Assembly (NCBI RefSeq): GCF_013032005.1
Contig: NZ_WQBE01000001.1
Coordinates: 806,001 to 870,000 of the forward strand
Direction: 5' to 3'
Length of the DNA stretch: 64,000 bases
From: Ruegeria atlantica
Lineage (GTDB): Bacteria; Pseudomonadota; Alphaproteobacteria; Rhodobacterales; Rhodobacteraceae
Shown here: piece after piece, positions 26,369 through 36,003 of the stretch
Numbering within the stretch: the first letter of the stretch is position 1
How the letters are laid out: each line of letters starts with the position of its first letter
Position numbers and translations under genes: made by a program
Notes under the pieces: model-generated
Seen by the model: only the letters and a program-made list of their open reading frames with translations
Database searches by the model: none
Told to the model about the DNA's origin: nothing

Positions 26369-26388
26369 GGCTAACCAATGGTTAAGCC
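26369..26388. repeat. Inverted repeat between the two ureohydrolase genes
   Basis: GGCTAACCA (26369-26377) and TGGTTAAGCC (26379-26388) form a near-perfect palindrome (one extra base in one arm). It lies between the stop of the second ureohydrolase and the start of the first, both on the leftward strand. It could be an operator for the downstream gene or a weak terminator; no T run follows. Confidence 0.4.
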
Positions 26389-26395
26389 TGTTGAA

Positions 26396-27364
26396 CTAAT
26401 CCGAGACCAGCTTATTCCACCCCAGCAGACAAATGATCTGCGTCGCCACATGCGCGCCCGCAATCGCCGTGGCACCGGACGTATCAAAAGGCGGAGAGAC
26501 CTCGACCACGTCCCCCCCTTTGATGTTGATCCCGGCAATGTCGCGCAGGATGATCTGCGTTTGTATCGAAGTCAGCCCACCCCAGACGGGCGTGCCGGTG
26601 CCGGGGGCGAAGGCCGGGTCCAGACCGTCGATGTCAAAACTCAGGTAAACGGGGCTGTCGCCCAGAATACCCTTGATCTTTTGCGCCACGGCGGCAGGAC
26701 CAGATTCATACACCTCGCGCGCGTCTATGATGTTGACGCCCAGCGTGTCCTCATTCGTAGTGCGAATTCCGACCTGAACCGAGCGTTTAGGGTCCACGAT
26801 CCCCGATTTCACCGCCTTGTAAAACATCGTCCCGTGATCGACGCGGGACATGTCGTCATCGGCCCATGTATCCGTGTGCGCATCGAATTGCAGCAGCGAC
26901 ATTGGCCCGTACTTCTCTGCATAGGCTTTTAGAATCGGAAAGCTGATATAGTGATCTCCGCCCAACGAAACCGAAGACACATCAGCGGCCAGAATGGTGC
27001 GGATGTGGTCTGTCAGTGTGTCGGGAAAGGCAGGGATATTGGCGTAGTCATAGGCCATATCTCCGTAATCCACGATTGCCAATTCGCTGAGCGCGTCGAA
27101 GGGCCATCCATAGGGCGCATCCGGCGATTGCAGCGCGCTGGCCTCGCGAATTGCGCGGGGGCCAAGACGGGTACCAGGGCGGTTGGTCACGGCCTGATCG
27201 AACGGCACGCCGGTCACGGCGATATCTACGCCCTTCAGCTCTTTAGTATAGAGCCGCCGCAGGAATGACGTCGCACCACCGAACGTATTTTCAAATGACA
27301 ACCCTTTGAGGTCCGGATTGGTGAACGCCTCATCCACCTGATTTTTTGCGTCTTCCAGTGCCAT
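26396..27364 (-). CDS. speB: Agmatinase-type ureohydrolase
   Basis: A second member of the same binuclear-metal family, 322 residues. Metal-binding motifs are GGDHYISFPIL, FDAHTDTW and SFDIDGLDP. The loop VDHGTMFYKAVKSG matches agmatinase (DHGTMFY), so agmatine to putrescine and urea is the likely reaction, though related substrates cannot be excluded. The ATG at 27364 follows the M20 amidohydrolase stop by 12 bases, so they are cotranscribed. The two ureohydrolases clearly differ in sequence and are not a recent duplication. Confidence 0.85.
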   Translation of the reverse strand: MALEDAKNQVDEAFTNPDLKGLSFENTFGGATSFLRRLYTKELKGVDIAVTGVPFDQAVTNRPGTRLGPRAIREASALQSPDAPYGWPFDALSELAIVDYGDMAYDYANIPAFPDTLTDHIRTILAADVSSVSLGGDHYISFPILKAYAEKYGPMSLLQFDAHTDTWADDDMSRVDHGTMFYKAVKSGIVDPKRSVQVGIRTTNEDTLGVNIIDAREVYESGPAAVAQKIKGILGDSPVYLSFDIDGLDPAFAPGTGTPVWGGLTSIQTQIILRDIAGINIKGGDVVEVSPPFDTSGATAIAGAHVATQIICLLGWNKLVSD

Positions 27365-27376
27365 GTCTTCCCCCCA

Positions 27377-28540
27377 TCAGCCCAAAGGCTGCGCCTTTTC
27401 AACGATCCGTGCAAAGAACGAGGCGCCAACCGGCGCAATCTCGTCATTGAAGTTGTATTTGGGGTGATGCAGTCCTGCGCCCTCACCCTGCCCCAGGAAC
27501 AGATATGCGCCGGGCCGAGCCTGTAACATATAAGAAAAATCCTCGGCCCCCATCTCACGCCCTGCGTTGGCGGTTACCCGGTCAGCGCCCGAGATGTCGC
27601 GCGCGACATCGGCTGCGAAACCAGCCTTTTCGGCGTCGTTGATCGTGGCGGGATAGTTCTTTTCATAGTCCAGCCGCGCCGAGACCCCATACGAGGTCGC
27701 CTGTCCCTGCACGATCTGTTCCATCCGCTCTATCACCATCTTCTGAACAGCAGGGTCAAACGTCCGGACTGTACCGTTGATGAAGGCCGTATCAGGGATC
27801 ACATTGTTCACCGTTCCCGTGTGGATTTGCGTGACCGAGACCACCAGATCATCCAGCGCATAGTGGTTGCGGCTGACAATAGTCTGTATCGCTTGCGCGA
27901 TACCACAGGCCGCCATCACCGGATCGCGTGTTTCATGCGGCATGGCGCCGTGGCCTCCGACGCCCTGAATATGAACCTCGAACGTGTCCACTGCCGCCAT
28001 GATTGGCCCCGGCGTGGTGTAAAAGGACCCTTCGGCAAAACCGGGCGCGTTGTGCAGCGCATAGACCTGAGAGATATTGAACCGATCCATGATCCCCTCT
28101 TCGACCATGACACCGGCCCCGCCGCCCTCTTCTTCGGCGGGCTGAAAGATCAGCGCCACGCGACCGCGGAAATTCCGCGTCTCTGTCAGATAGCGTGCCG
28201 CACCCAAGAGCATCGTGGTGTGCCCGTCATGCCCGCAGGCGTGCATCTTGCCGGGGTTTTTGGACGCGTAAGATACGCCCGTCTCCTCAGGGATCGGTAA
28301 GGCGTCCATATCGGCGCGCAAGCCGATGGTCGGCCCCTCACCCTGCCCATTGATGATTGCCACTATGCCCGTCTTGGCAATGCCCTCATGCAGCTCATCC
28401 ACACCGAACTCGCGCAGTCGGTCGGCGACGAAAGCAGATGTTTCGTGACATTCGAACTCTAATTCAGGGATCGAATGCAGGTGCCGGCGCCATGCGGCCA
28501 TATCGGCAGAGAAATCGGCAATTCGGTTGACGACGGGCAT
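27377..28540 (-). CDS. M20-family amidohydrolase (N-acyl amino acid / hippurate hydrolase type)
   Basis: A zinc-dependent amidohydrolase of 387 residues. M20D motifs are present: GLRADMDALPIPEETG, HACGHDGHTTMLLGAA (metal ligands), the catalytic FQPAEEEGGGAGVMV and the C-terminal MGAEDFSYM. Such enzymes cleave N-acyl or N-carbamoyl amino acids. The ATG at 28540 has CAGGAG upstream; a longer frame would overlap mazG. It is the first gene of the leftward ureohydrolase operon and may supply or remove acyl groups from guanidino compounds; this is inferred from position only. Confidence 0.87.
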   Translation of the reverse strand: MPVVNRIADFSADMAAWRRHLHSIPELEFECHETSAFVADRLREFGVDELHEGIAKTGIVAIINGQGEGPTIGLRADMDALPIPEETGVSYASKNPGKMHACGHDGHTTMLLGAARYLTETRNFRGRVALIFQPAEEEGGGAGVMVEEGIMDRFNISQVYALHNAPGFAEGSFYTTPGPIMAAVDTFEVHIQGVGGHGAMPHETRDPVMAACGIAQAIQTIVSRNHYALDDLVVSVTQIHTGTVNNVIPDTAFINGTVRTFDPAVQKMVIERMEQIVQGQATSYGVSARLDYEKNYPATINDAEKAGFAADVARDISGADRVTANAGREMGAEDFSYMLQARPGAYLFLGQGEGAGLHHPKYNFNDEIAPVGASFFARIVEKAQPLG

Positions 28541-28606
28541 CTGGGGTGGACTCCTGATCCTGACTGCGGAATGGATGCATCTGACACCGGAACGAAAGGG
28601 TTCGCA

Positions 28607-29464
28607 ATGGCCGAAAATCCTCTGATCCACGACAGCGATGCGGGTATCGAGCGTTTGCTGGAAATCATGCGCCGCCTGCGCGACCCGGAATCAGGCTGCC
28701 CGTGGGATATCGAACAGGATTTCGCCACCATAGCCCCTTACACGATCGAAGAGGCCTATGAGGTCGCCGATGCCATCGAACGCAACGCCTATGACGAGTT
28801 GAAGGGTGAGCTGGGCGACCTGCTGTTCCAGTCCGTCTTCCACGCGCAAATGGCTGAAGAGGCTGGGCATTTCACTTTTCAGGACGTGGTGCGCACCATG
28901 TCGGACAAGATGGTCGACCGCCACCCGCATGTGTTCGGCGACGAGTCCCGCGACAAATCTGCGGAACAGCAAACGGTGGATTGGGAAACCATCAAGGCAG
29001 CCGAGCGTGAGGGCAAGGAACAAAAAGGCGCTTTGGACGGTGTGGCCGCGAACCTGCCTGCCCTGTTGCGCGCCCATAAGCTGCAAAAACGCGCCGCCCG
29101 CGTGGGATTCGACTGGCCCGATGCCAGCCATGTGCTTGCCAAAATCACCGAAGAGGCAGCTGAGCTGGAAGAGGCCCGCAACAGCATGGATACCGATGCG
29201 TTAGAGGACGAGTTTGGAGATTTGCTGTTCGTGATGGTCAATCTGGGCCGCCACCTGGGAATCGAACCCGAAGCCGCCCTGCGCCGTACCAACGCCAAGT
29301 TCACGCGGCGGTTCGAACAGGTCGAGGCACGTCTTGCCGCGCGCGGGAAAACGCCGTCGCAAAGTGATTTGGCCGAGATGGATGCGCTGTGGGATGAGGT
29401 GAAGATCGAAGAGCACCGCGCCAATGGCAAACTCCCGCCTGTGGACGCCGCGACCGAGGCCTGA
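28607..29464 (+). CDS. mazG: Nucleoside triphosphate pyrophosphohydrolase MazG
   Basis: Hydrolyses (d)NTPs to monophosphates and pyrophosphate; involved in house-cleaning and in lowering ppGpp under stress. The 285-residue protein has two MazG domains: the first with CPWDIEQDFATIAPYTIEEAYE and the EELKGELGDLLFQ-type metal-binding block, the second with EEAAELEEAR and DEFGDLLFVMVNLGRH. The ATG at 28607 is chosen. It is divergent from the M20 gene (66-base spacer) and followed by a nucleoside hydrolase, a sensible pairing for nucleotide turnover. Confidence 0.94.
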   Translation: MAENPLIHDSDAGIERLLEIMRRLRDPESGCPWDIEQDFATIAPYTIEEAYEVADAIERNAYDELKGELGDLLFQSVFHAQMAEEAGHFTFQDVVRTMSDKMVDRHPHVFGDESRDKSAEQQTVDWETIKAAEREGKEQKGALDGVAANLPALLRAHKLQKRAARVGFDWPDASHVLAKITEEAAELEEARNSMDTDALEDEFGDLLFVMVNLGRHLGIEPEAALRRTNAKFTRRFEQVEARLAARGKTPSQSDLAEMDALWDEVKIEEHRANGKLPPVDAATEA

Positions 29465-29527
29465 AACCGCTGGACAAGTGGGGTGACACTTGCGAGTGTC
29501 CGCGCTTCAAGACCCCGGAGGCAAATC

Positions 29528-30469
29528 ATGGCACCGCGCAAGATCATTATCGACACTGACCCCGGTCAGGACGACGCTGTCGCAATCTTGCTGGCGTTGG
29601 CCAGCCCTGATGAGATCGACGTGCTGGGCATCACAGCTGTTGCCGGGAATGTGCCGCTGGAACTGACCGCCAAAAACGCGCGGATTGTTTGTGAACTGGC
29701 CGGGCATACGCATATCCCGGTTTACGCTGGATGCGACCGTCCGTTGAACCGCGCTTTGGTCACCGCGGAGCATGTGCATGGTAAGACCGGGCTGGACGGC
29801 CCTGTCCTGCCCGATCCGGAGATGCCGCTGGCTGATGGGCACGCGGTCGACTTCATCATCGACACCCTGCGCGCGCAGGAACCGGGGACGGTGACGCTCT
29901 GCCCGCTGGGGCCCTTGACCAATATCGCCACGGCCTTTCAGAAAGCGCCCGATATCATCGAGCGCGTGCAAGAAATCGTGCTGATGGGCGGGGCGTATTT
30001 TGAGGTGGGCAACATCACACCCACCGCTGAATTCAACATTTACGTTGACCCGGAAGCCGCCGAAATTGTGTTTAAATCCGGCGTTCACATCGTAGTGATG
30101 CCGCTGGATGTCACCCATGACGCCTTAGTCACGAAACATCGCAACGATGCGTTCCGCGCGCTCGATTCAAAAGTCGGGCACGCGGTTGCCGATATGACGG
30201 ATTTTTTCGAACGCTTCGACAAAGAAAAATATGGCTCAGAGGGCGCGCCGCTGCACGACCCCTGCGTGACCGCATATCTGATCCGGCCCGAACTGTTCTC
30301 GGGCCGTCACGTCAATGTGCAGATCGAAACGCAATCCGACCTGACCCTTGGCATGACCGTCGCTGATTGGTGGCGCGTGACTGAACATCCCCCCAATGCC
30401 ATGTTCATGGGGGATATCGACGCCGATGGATTCTTTGATCTGCTAACAGAAAGGCTGGCCCGCCTATGA
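29528..30469 (+). CDS. Inosine/uridine-preferring nucleoside hydrolase
   Basis: A calcium-dependent nucleoside N-ribohydrolase of 313 residues that splits ribonucleosides into base and ribose. The family signature DTDPGQDDAVAI is at the N-terminus, with AGNVPLELTAKNAR, PLGPLTNIATAF, MGGAYFEVGNITPTAEFNIYVDPEAA and the C-terminal HDPCVTAYLI. The ATG at 29528 is chosen because of the GGAGG eight bases before it. Its stop overlaps the acetyltransferase start by four bases. Base specificity cannot be read. Confidence 0.93.
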   Translation: MAPRKIIIDTDPGQDDAVAILLALASPDEIDVLGITAVAGNVPLELTAKNARIVCELAGHTHIPVYAGCDRPLNRALVTAEHVHGKTGLDGPVLPDPEMPLADGHAVDFIIDTLRAQEPGTVTLCPLGPLTNIATAFQKAPDIIERVQEIVLMGGAYFEVGNITPTAEFNIYVDPEAAEIVFKSGVHIVVMPLDVTHDALVTKHRNDAFRALDSKVGHAVADMTDFFERFDKEKYGSEGAPLHDPCVTAYLIRPELFSGRHVNVQIETQSDLTLGMTVADWWRVTEHPPNAMFMGDIDADGFFDLLTERLARL

Positions 30470-30915
30470 GCGCCGCGCTGAAACTTGCCCGTCCCGAAGA
30501 TCTGGATCGCCTGATGTCGCTGGTCGCGGCCTTTCACGCCGAGGCCGGAATTGAACAGGACGCCGATCAACGTCGCGAGGCTCTGGCCCCGCTTCTTGAG
30601 GGCATCCCCCACGGGTGCGTCTATCTGATCGGACCCGGCCGCGCGCCGCTGGGCTATATCGTGCTGACCTTCGGCTGGTCGGTCGAATTTGGCGGTATGG
30701 ACGGCTTTGTCGACGAGATCTACATCCGCCCCGCAGTTCGTGGTCGCGGGATCGCCACCGAAGTCCTGCTGGACTTGCCCAAAGCCCTTGCCGGGGCAGG
30801 ATTGACCGCATTGCATCTTGAGGTCGACCGGACCAATGAAGCCACACAAAGACTGTATCTGCGCACCGGTTTCAAAGCACGAGACCGCTATGTGCTGATG
30901 AGCAAGCCGCTCTAG
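30466..30915 (+). CDS. GNAT-family N-acetyltransferase
   Basis: A 149-residue acetyl-CoA-dependent N-acetyltransferase. Motif A is clear (EIYIRPAVRGRGIATEVLLDL), followed by ALHLEVDRTNEATQRLYLRTGF. The substrate is unknown; a small amine or a protein N-terminus is possible. The ATG overlaps the nucleoside hydrolase stop as ATGA, so the two are translated together and may share a nucleoside-salvage role. The stop overlaps that of the convergent lipoprotein gene in the tetranucleotide CTAG. Confidence 0.87.
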   Translation: MSAALKLARPEDLDRLMSLVAAFHAEAGIEQDADQRREALAPLLEGIPHGCVYLIGPGRAPLGYIVLTFGWSVEFGGMDGFVDEIYIRPAVRGRGIATEVLLDLPKALAGAGLTALHLEVDRTNEATQRLYLRTGFKARDRYVLMSKPL

Positions 30916-31079
30916 CGCGCCTCAACGCCCATATCGAATCCAGGAATGTCCATATCCATCACCGGGTCAGTGGACGACGCCTGCATCCCCGATACCGGAT
31001 AAGTCCCCGGCCCCGAGCAGGCCGCCAAAAATACAGTGCTGATCACTGAAACTACGAGAAGGAATTTCGAACCAGTCAT
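30912..31079 (-). CDS. Small lipoprotein
   Basis: A 55-residue precursor with a typical lipoprotein signal: basic start (MTGSK), hydrophobic core FLLVVSVISTVF and lipobox LAAC, giving a mature lipid-anchored peptide of about 35 residues (SGPGTYPVSGMQ, then an acidic MDMDIPGFDMGVE). Function is unknown. The ATG at 31079 is chosen because it is followed directly by the signal and has AGGGGG upstream. Upstream is an AT-rich spacer of 180 bases that should hold the promoter. It shares its stop overlap with the acetyltransferase. Confidence 0.7.
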   Translation of the reverse strand: MTGSKFLLVVSVISTVFLAACSGPGTYPVSGMQASSTDPVMDMDIPGFDMGVEAR

Positions 31080-31261
31080 GGTGTACCCCCTTTTCTGTAA
31101 TCCAGTCACAATAGGTCAGCTCAAATTGAGACAAATAGGAAAAAGTTCACACATAACGCGAATTATGCTGAGAAATATTTAGGGTTATGTTTTTTCCACG
31201 CGTTAACAACGAGAAAGCGGCGCAAAATAATTCGGCTAAAAGGTCTTTCTTATCCGTTCCG

Positions 31262-31768
31262 CTACAATTTCATCTCGAAAAACAGCAGATGACCCTCGGC
31301 GATTTCCGGAATCTCGGCGTATGCGTCCCGCAGAACGAACCCCATTGAGAGGTAAAGTCGGGTCGCTGTCTGCAATGGTTTGCCAGTGTCCATGCGGATC
31401 AGGTCAAACCCCTGCTGGCGACATTGCTGGATCAAAGACAGCATGATGGAACGACCTGCCCCCGTACCGCGGGCTCCGTCCTGAACGAATACGCGCTTGA
31501 TCTCGGCCACGCCCGGCTCGATCGTGTGGAACATGCCACATCCAACGGGCTGATCACCGATCAGCGCAAGACGCGCGCCACCGTTCGGCGGGCTGTGTTC
31601 GGCCTCGATGGCCTCCATCACACGGGCATATTTATCCTGCGAATAGATGGTCTGAACAATACGTTGCGACTTTTCATCCAGCGTCAGGAGGAAGTCGCGG
31701 TATTCCCAACACAAACGCCGGACCGCATCAAAGTGGTCCGGCGTTCTGGGTTCTATGATGCTAAGCAT
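31262..31768 (-). CDS. GNAT-family N-acetyltransferase
   Basis: A 168-residue acetyltransferase. Motif A is GVAEIKRVFVQDGARGTGAGRSIMLSL, and a C-terminal strand LIRMDTGKPLQTATRLYLSMGF follows. It has the look of the amino-acid or small-molecule acetyltransferases found as orphans in this group. It begins 39 bases after the enolase stop on the same strand, separated by a hairpin (31774-31797), so it could be partly cotranscribed. Substrate not visible. Confidence 0.84.
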   Translation of the reverse strand: MLSIIEPRTPDHFDAVRRLCWEYRDFLLTLDEKSQRIVQTIYSQDKYARVMEAIEAEHSPPNGGARLALIGDQPVGCGMFHTIEPGVAEIKRVFVQDGARGTGAGRSIMLSLIQQCRQQGFDLIRMDTGKPLQTATRLYLSMGFVLRDAYAEIPEIAEGHLLFFEMKL

Positions 31769-31773
31769 CTGCC

Positions 31774-31797
31774 GATCCTCGATAAAGTACGAGGATC
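31774..31797 (-). other. Hairpin between enolase and acetyltransferase genes
   Basis: GATCCTC (31774-31780) and GAGGATC (31791-31797) form a 7-base stem with a 10-base loop. No T run follows on the leftward strand, so it is not a classic terminator; it may stabilise or attenuate the eno transcript. Confidence 0.4.
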
Positions 31798-31807
31798 AGA
31801 ATAACAC

Positions 31808-33148
<1,341 letters not shown>

Positions 33149-33153
33149 CCAGT

Positions 33154-33171
33154 CATGTTATCGCTAACATG
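33154..33171. promoter_or_regulatory. LacI-family type operator upstream of eno
   Basis: Perfect 7-base arms CATGTTA and TAACATG around the centre TCGC. In the eno direction the core reads TGTTAGCGATAACA, one base from the symmetric TGTTAGCGCTAACA. As far as I recall, this is the type of site bound by CceR, a LacI-family regulator of central carbon metabolism in Rhodobacter. Its position near -48 of the candidate eno promoter suggests activation, but direct binding is inference. Confidence 0.6.
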
Positions 33172-33230
33172 TATATTCCCGGCCCTTTAGGGCTAACAAT
33201 TACCTGTTTGCGCCAACGTGCGACGATCCG

Positions 33231-34112
33231 TCAGGCTGCAACCGCCAGTTCACGGGCCAAACGGCGTTCGCGAATAAAGGTGTACATGCCCGACCCCATG
33301 ATCAACGTGGCCCCGGCCAGCGTCATCAGGTCCGGGCGCTCGCCGAACATCAGCATCCCCGCGGCGATCGAGAAGATCAGCCGGGTATAGCGGAAGGGCG
33401 TCAGGGCCGAAGCCTCACCAATCCGCATGGCGATGACGATGCCGTAATAACCCAGAAAACCAAAGCCAACGGCACCCAGATAGGGACCGATCTGCCAAGT
33501 ATTTAAAGACACAACGGGTTGTGCGGAAAACACCATCAACGCCACGCCAGCAAATGCCACGGCGACATAGGCCTGCAGGGCGACCACGGACGAGGCCACG
33601 CGAACATCCAGCTTACGGGTGATCAGGTCGCGCGCGGCGATGGCAAGCACACTGGCCACGACAAACAAAGACTCGGGTTGAAACCCGGCCAGCCCGGGGC
33701 GGATAATCATCAGCACGCCGATGAAGCCGATGCCAATCGCGCTCCACCGTCGCCAGCCGACATGCTCGCCCAGAAACAGCGCGGCCCCCATGGTGACGGC
33801 CAGCGGCATCGCCTGAAACACAGCAGCCACGGTGGACAGATCGACCAGAGACAGCGCGGTCACAAAACTCAGCGCCCCAACCGCTTCGGTCCCGGCGCGC
33901 ATCAGAGGCAGAGGCTGCCACGCCACCGGATCAAGGATACGTTTGCGCGTGGCCAACGACATCACGACAAAGGCCAGGCTGCAGATCACACCCAACACAA
34001 CCATGATCTGACCGGTCGGCACGGTCACCGACAGATGCTTGATGAACATATCCTCAAGCGCAAAAGCCGCCATCGCGCCGACGACCAGCAAAATGCCGTG
34101 TACGTTGTTCAT
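33231..34112 (-). CDS. DMT-superfamily permease (EamA domain)
   Basis: An inner-membrane protein of 293 residues with ten predicted helices and two EamA repeats (GILLVVGAMAAFALEDMFIKHL at the N-terminus; IGEASALTPFRYTRLIFSIAAG in the second half). It belongs to the drug/metabolite transporter superfamily; the substrate is unknown. The ATG at 34112 is chosen; a longer frame adds a non-hydrophobic N-terminus. It is distinct from the permease at 4190-5092. It stands between fur and eno on the same strand, with separate spacers, so it is probably its own unit. Confidence 0.85.
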   Translation of the reverse strand: MNNVHGILLVVGAMAAFALEDMFIKHLSVTVPTGQIMVVLGVICSLAFVVMSLATRKRILDPVAWQPLPLMRAGTEAVGALSFVTALSLVDLSTVAAVFQAMPLAVTMGAALFLGEHVGWRRWSAIGIGFIGVLMIIRPGLAGFQPESLFVVASVLAIAARDLITRKLDVRVASSVVALQAYVAVAFAGVALMVFSAQPVVSLNTWQIGPYLGAVGFGFLGYYGIVIAMRIGEASALTPFRYTRLIFSIAAGMLMFGERPDLMTLAGATLIMGSGMYTFIRERRLARELAVAA

Positions 34113-34245
34113 GACCGTGTCCGTTGAATCCTGCGGCCCCAATGCCGCTTTTCTCAGCAAAATCGCAAGAAAGCCGTTCAAGCAAGCATTATCCGCCCGG
34201 AAAGCATGAATTCCCGTGCGCCTGTCGTTCGCGTTTTGTGATGAA

Positions 34246-34659
34246 TCAGTCCTGTTCCAGCGGCACGCCGTACAGTTCCAGCCGGTGGCCTTTCAGCTTA
34301 TACCCCAGCTTGGCCGCGATCTTTTCCTGCAACACTTCGATCTCGGGGTCAACGAATTCGATCACCTTGCCGGATTGCATGTCGATCAAATGGTCATGAT
34401 GATCACGCTCAGCATCCTCATACCGCGCGCGCCCATCACCGAATTCCAGCCGGTCAAGAATCCCCGCTTCTTCGAACAGTTTGACAGTGCGATAGACCGT
34501 GGCGATCGAGATGCCCGAATCCACTTTCGAGGCACGGGCATACAGTTCCTCAACATCCGGGTGATCCTCACTTTGTTGCAGCACCTGCGCGATTGTGCGG
34601 CGCTGGCCGGTCATGCGCAGACCTTTTGCTTCACAGCGGGCGATGATCGTATCGGACAT
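34246..34659 (-). CDS. fur: Fur-family metal regulator (Fur/Mur)
   Basis: A metal-dependent repressor of 137 residues. The N-terminal winged helix includes TGQRRTIAQVLQ and SIATVYRTVKLFEEAGIL (recognition helix); the dimer domain holds the metal motif HHDHLID at residues 87-93. It lacks the Cys pairs of the structural zinc site, as expected for alphaproteobacterial Fur, which often senses manganese (Mur). The HHDH pattern argues against PerR; Irr is possible but usually has a heme-binding HxH further on. No clear iron box is visible in its own 5' region. Targets are not in the window. Confidence 0.88.
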   Translation of the reverse strand: MSDTIIARCEAKGLRMTGQRRTIAQVLQQSEDHPDVEELYARASKVDSGISIATVYRTVKLFEEAGILDRLEFGDGRARYEDAERDHHDHLIDMQSGKVIEFVDPEIEVLQEKIAAKLGYKLKGHRLELYGVPLEQD

Positions 34660-34732
34660 AAGTGACCCTCAGAGTAGTTCGGGATTCTGTCTTAGTACGT
34701 CTGCGCGGATCGCGCCACAGGGGAATTGCGTC

Positions 34733-35437
34733 CTAGGCCACCCGTCTCAGGTCCGCCCAGATCGGCAGATGATCGGACGCTATATGCGCAGGCCGTGCGT
34801 CGTGCACGCCGTGGACGACCGCCTCAAGCCCTGCGCCCAGCGCGATGCGGTCAAGGGCCCCCAGGGGCTGTGCGGCCGGAAAGCTTGGAACCGGTGCCAA
34901 AAAGCGCATATCCGGAGCCAGATGGTCCAACACTGGCTGGCGCGACCATTCGTTGAAGTCCCCGGCCCAGACGGTGGGCATGTTGTCCAGATCATCGTCA
35001 AAGCGGCGGATGTGCGTGATCTGCTGCCGCCGGGATGCAGGCAACAGGCCCAGATGCATCCCCATCACGCGAAGCGGCCCGATTTGGGTGTCGAATTCCA
35101 CACGCACGGCTCCCCGCGGCTCCAGCCCTGGCAGGTCGTGGTGCCCGGTCTGCCGAACCTGAATCGAATTTCCGCGCCAGATCACAGCGTTTCCATGCCA
35201 GCCCAGACTGCCGGCCCCACCCAGATCGACGATCTGCCAGCCGGCCTCATCCAACATGAAATGTGGTAAGGCGGCAGGCCGGGGCGGCAAGCGTTTGTCG
35301 GCCTCTTGCAACACCACGATATCAGCCTGCATGCTGTCGATGACCTGCATGATACGCTGGGGCTGCCGCCGAAAATCCAGACCCACACATTTCTGAATGT
35401 TATAGCTGGCGATACGCAAGGTTGATGGTTTGGTCAT
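34733..35437 (-). CDS. Endonuclease/exonuclease/phosphatase-fold protein
   Basis: A 234-residue protein of the EEP superfamily: metal-dependent phosphoesterase fold shared by DNase I, exonuclease III and some phosphatases. Motifs are RIASYNIQKCVG (N-terminal Asn), VVLQEADKRL (Glu ligand), MHLGLLPASRRQQ, AGDFNEWSR (catalytic Asp/Asn) and ASDHLPIWADL (final Asp/His). Substrate is unknown; this small form is often next to cardiolipin synthase-like genes in roseobacters. ATG 35437 has AGG six bases upstream; 35443 is also in frame. Confidence 0.84.
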   Translation of the reverse strand: MTKPSTLRIASYNIQKCVGLDFRRQPQRIMQVIDSMQADIVVLQEADKRLPPRPAALPHFMLDEAGWQIVDLGGAGSLGWHGNAVIWRGNSIQVRQTGHHDLPGLEPRGAVRVEFDTQIGPLRVMGMHLGLLPASRRQQITHIRRFDDDLDNMPTVWAGDFNEWSRQPVLDHLAPDMRFLAPVPSFPAAQPLGALDRIALGAGLEAVVHGVHDARPAHIASDHLPIWADLRRVA

Positions 35438-35482
35438 TGGCATCCTGTGTCTGACATCAAAGGTTCCTCGGCCACCCGGCCC

Positions 35483-35848
35483 CTATTTAAACTGTGTAAT
35501 CATAAGGTTGGCGGGCTCACCCCCTTCGGCGGACGAGCTATGGCCAGTTCCCGTGACATCTTCGGCCCAAAACAAGTCACCCGTTTCGAAATCACGTATT
35601 TCGCCCGACCCCGCCTGAACACGGAACGTACCGGACAGAACCGTCGCAAGTTGGGGTTTCGGGGAACGGTGTTGAACCCCTTTCCACCCAGCAGGCAATG
35701 ACAAGAAGGCAATACGCGCGGCATCGACCTCTTTTGAGACCAGAAACGGTGCGGCCGGGGGGGCAAAGGTCTTGAGTTCGAAATCAATCTCACGATTTTC
35801 AAAATAAGACACACCGTCCGCGTCTTCCAACAAAATGGCGAAGCGCAT
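35483..35848 (-). CDS. Cupin-like protein
   Basis: A 121-residue protein that reads like a small beta-barrel of the cupin fold: RIAFLSLPAGWKGVQHRSPKPQLATVLSGTFRV, then GSGEIRDFETGDLFWAEDVTGTGHSS. Only one canonical metal histidine (QHRSP) and a second (GHSS) are in place, and the E of the usual HxH(x)E motif is replaced, so metal binding is doubtful. The function is unknown. It precedes the EEP protein on the same strand by 45 bases and could be cotranscribed with it. Confidence 0.75.
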   Translation of the reverse strand: MRFAILLEDADGVSYFENREIDFELKTFAPPAAPFLVSKEVDAARIAFLSLPAGWKGVQHRSPKPQLATVLSGTFRVQAGSGEIRDFETGDLFWAEDVTGTGHSSSAEGGEPANLMITQFK

Positions 35849-36003
35849 TTTATGCTCCCTAAAACAAAACTGATTTTATCTGCAGTTCCCCCGGTTGCGT
35901 CCATTATGCAGCATTATGTGCCGATGGTAAGTCGCTTGGCATTATGTTCAGAAGAACGCCCACTAGACTGCTTACAAACTCGACATTCAAGTTTTGATAT
36001 TCG

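Noticed and set aside
28541..28606. Guanidine riboswitch in front of the ureohydrolase operon
   Set aside because: The spacer to mazG is only about 66 bases and I see no ykkC-type or mini-ykkC-like hairpins.
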